Positions 62,381 through 64,000 of a stretch of DNA of 64,000 nt are shown here, in pieces. Numbering within the stretch: the first letter of the stretch is position 1; each line of letters starts with the position of its first letter. The stretch comes from Solirubrobacteraceae bacterium (GTDB lineage Bacteria; Actinomycetota; Thermoleophilia; Solirubrobacterales; Solirubrobacteraceae): the NCBI GenBank assembly GCA_017882445.1, contig JADGPK010000006.1:1-64000 (forward strand). The letters are read 5' to 3'. Below the pieces are notes generated by a model. The model saw only the letters and a program-made list of their open reading frames with translations. It searched no databases and had not been told where the DNA came from. The translations under genes and the position numbers were made by a program.

Positions 62381-64000
62381 CGGCGCCTCCTTCGGTGGTC
62401 GTGGAGCCGACGCTTGGATTGTCCGGGATGGCCGCCGCCGAGGGACCGCGGCCGACCGTCGGATCGGGGATCTCGCCCAGTCGGGCGATCAGCTTGATCC
62501 AGTCGCTCGGCGACAGCGACGAGTCCAGCAGGCCGGCGGCGTGTCCGACTCCGGTGCTCGGCGTGCTGAACGCGACGTGGATGGAGTCGCGGGCCCCGGG
62601 ACTCGCGAGCGCGACGCTCGCCCCGGGGAAGCTCATCAGGCTGACGATCCGGTGCGGCCTGGCTAGGCCCTGAAGCATCAGGAGCTTGCGCACCAGCGTG
62701 TCGGCGATCGAGCCGGAGCCCTGGTGACCGGCGATCGGAATGCCGTTGACCGCGCTTATGTCGATGGCGTCCGCGCCAGCGCTCGTGGGGATGCTGGCGG
62801 CCAGCGCCGCCGGGGTCGAGCCGCCGCATCTGAGCCCGGACACGGTCGGCCTGAGTCCCGATACCGACAGGTACTCGAGCATGGCGAGCACGCGCTCCTC
62901 GACCCTTCCGGCCTGGACGTCCTGGCGTCCGCAGCGGCCGAGACGAATGCCGCCGTCGTGCAGCACCTGCGGCTCGAGCTGCTGCTTGGACTCGAGCAGC
63001 ACCTGGCCGACCGTCGGGGAGGTCGCCAGGAACGGGTTCTCGCCCTTGGCCCTGAAGATGGAGCTGTTCTCGAGCGCCACCCACCCGTCGAGGATCGGCT
63101 TCGGGTCGATCAGCGGAGCGCCCACACCGGCGGGGCGGATCTGGAAGAAGATGTGCGGCTGGGACCCACCGGCGCCGGCGCCCGCGCCGAGGTGGCCGAG
63201 GACGGTTCCCGCGATCACCTGGGCCCCTGGGAGCAGCGTGTGCAGGTAGACGTCGTTGGCGCCGTCTCGCAGCACGCGCACCTTCGTCGCGCGCGACGAT
63301 CTCACGGGCGCCCGCGCGCTGTCCGGCGCCGGCGGCGGGAGGGGCGAGGATTCGAGATCGGCCGCCGCGCCGAGGGCGAGCGCCGAGGCGGTGGCGCCCG
63401 CGGAGATCGGCGAACGCGGCTGCGCGCCGGCGGTCGCAGGACCACTCGGGGCGGGTTCGAGACCGGACTGGGCGATGCGCCCGCTCGGCGCGGTGTGGAC
63501 GTGCGGCTGGAGCACCGGGTACACCGAGGCGACTTCGCCAAGCTGGGCGTAGACGTAGGTGTTGCCGAATGCGTCGCGCAGGGAGATGAACCGCCCGAGC
63601 GACGGTGAGTTCCCGATCTGCACGATCTCGCCGTCCTGCACCGCGATCACCGGAGCGCCCGCCGGTCCGTTGATCGTCGTACCGACGAGTGTCTCGGCGG
63701 AGCGCGATCCGATCGCGGGGACGGTCGCGAAGCCGTCGTCGAAGTGCGACGGCGCGTGCACCGGAAAGCGGGCCTCGGTGAGACCGGTGATCGCGCCGAG
63801 CAGTTCGGACGGCGTGCCGCCGAGGAGCTGTGCGCGCAGCATCACCGAGTCGACGTACGCCTGCGAGTGGTTGTAGGAGAAGACCGCCGACTTGATGTCG
63901 GTGTTCCCGCCCGCGGCTCGCAGGTACCTGGCGGCGGCGAAGATCGCGTCGGCGGGGTTGTACGGGTCGCGGTAGCCGTCACCGTTCGCGTCGATGCCGT
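62367..64000 (-). CDS. lytic transglycosylase fused to a degenerate M23-like domain, 5' part cut off
   Basis: The frame enters from the right window edge. Its first visible residues (GIDANGDGYRDPYNPADAIF, then AAARYLRAAGG and SYNHSQAYVDSVM) are the end of an MltB-like soluble transglycosylase domain. An M23-like region then follows (GPAGAPVIAVQDGEIVQIGN, YVYAQLGEV, QPHIFFQIRP). Its metal ligands are missing: no H-x3-D, YAHL is YAQL, and H-x-H is HIF. A long C-terminal region of unknown fold completes at least 544 residues. The protein should act on, or bind, peptidoglycan outside the membrane. Its overlap with the first Mce gene suggests it makes room in the wall for the Mce tube; that is inference. 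Confidence 0.82.
   Translation of the reverse strand, partial: GIDANGDGYRDPYNPADAIFAAARYLRAAGGNTDIKSAVFSYNHSQAYVDSVMLRAQLLGGTPSELLGAITGLTEARFPVHAPSHFDDGFATVPAIGSRSAETLVGTTINGPAGAPVIAVQDGEIVQIGNSPSLGRFISLRDAFGNTYVYAQLGEVASVYPVLQPHVHTAPSGRIAQSGLEPAPSGPATAGAQPRSPISAGATASALALGAAADLESSPLPPPAPDSARAPVRSSRATKVRVLRDGANDVYLHTLLPGAQVIAGTVLGHLGAGAGAGGSQPHIFFQIRPAGVGAPLIDPKPILDGWVALENSSIFRAKGENPFLATSPTVGQVLLESKQQLEPQVLHDGGIRLGRCGRQDVQAGRVEERVLAMLEYLSVSGLRPTVSGLRCGGSTPAALAASIPTSAGADAIDISAVNGIPIAGHQGSGSIADTLVRKLLMLQGLARPHRIVSLMSFPGASVALASPGARDSIHVAFSTPSTGVGHAAGLLDSSLSPSDWIKLIARLGEIPDPTVGRGPSAAAIPDNPSVGSTTTEGGAGGNG

Overview
The window is high-GC DNA with dense, often overlapping genes (ATGA and GTGA start/stop overlaps are common). 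The gene content points to an actinobacterium, most likely of the class Thermoleophilia (Solirubrobacterales-like). The grounds are: five Mce-domain proteins with an MlaF-type ATPase, an ImuB/DnaE2 mutagenesis cassette under an actinobacterial-type SOS box, an eukaryotic-type Ser/Thr kinase, a two-domain fatty acyl-CoA reductase, and several small proteins of a kind I associate with that class. The taxonomic placement is inference; no rRNA gene is present.

Layout. 1-2.2 kb: the start of a secreted protein (cut by the window edge) and an acyl-CoA dehydrogenase. 2.2-10.1 kb: a sulfate ABC importer (binding protein, CysT, CysW, CysA) and an Fe(III)-type ABC importer (binding protein, fused double permease, ATPase), with an Rrf2-family regulator gene on the opposite strand between them. 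The promoter regions of both binding-protein genes share a 10-bp word, which suggests joint control of sulfur and iron uptake. 10.1-12.7 kb: two NodB-like polysaccharide deacetylases, the second with altered metal ligands, and a lipoprotein.

12.9-21.7 kb: an integrated and decayed genomic island. It is bounded by an exact 39-bp duplication of the 5' half of a tRNA-Gly(CCC) gene. It holds a truncated tyrosine integrase, small ORFs, remnants of IS21, IS256 and IS1182 elements, and two large membrane proteins of c-di-GMP turnover (a GGDEF protein and a PAS/GAF-GGDEF-EAL protein). The geometry implies that the island now supplies the 5' half and promoter of the working tRNA, while the native promoter faces an orphan half-tRNA.

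21.7-29.2 kb: cytochrome c maturation genes (TlpA-like, CcmH), argS, a DUF3467 gene, an overlapping trio (phosphoesterase, Thr-rich lipoprotein, Ser/Thr kinase), a DedA protein, a MarR regulator and a DoxX-like protein. 29.2-39.6 kb (minus strand): uvrC, rapZ and the glycolytic run gap-pgk-tpiA-gpmI, plus an ABC-F ATPase. whiA and yvcK, usual neighbours of rapZ, are not here. 39.6-48.9 kb: lipid and small-molecule metabolism (enoyl-CoA hydratase, fatty acyl-CoA reductase, ABC-2 exporter, metallo-beta-lactamase-fold hydrolase, thioesterase, two aldo-keto reductases, an extradiol-dioxygenase-like protein).

48.9-54.05 kb: imuB, a small DUF6504-like gene and dnaE2, with a perfect LexA-type palindrome beside the imuB start. 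54.1-64 kb: an mce operon on the minus strand with five Mce proteins in tandem and the ATPase last. It is preceded by, and overlaps, a gene that fuses a lytic-transglycosylase end to an M23-like domain lacking its usual metal ligands; that gene runs off the window.
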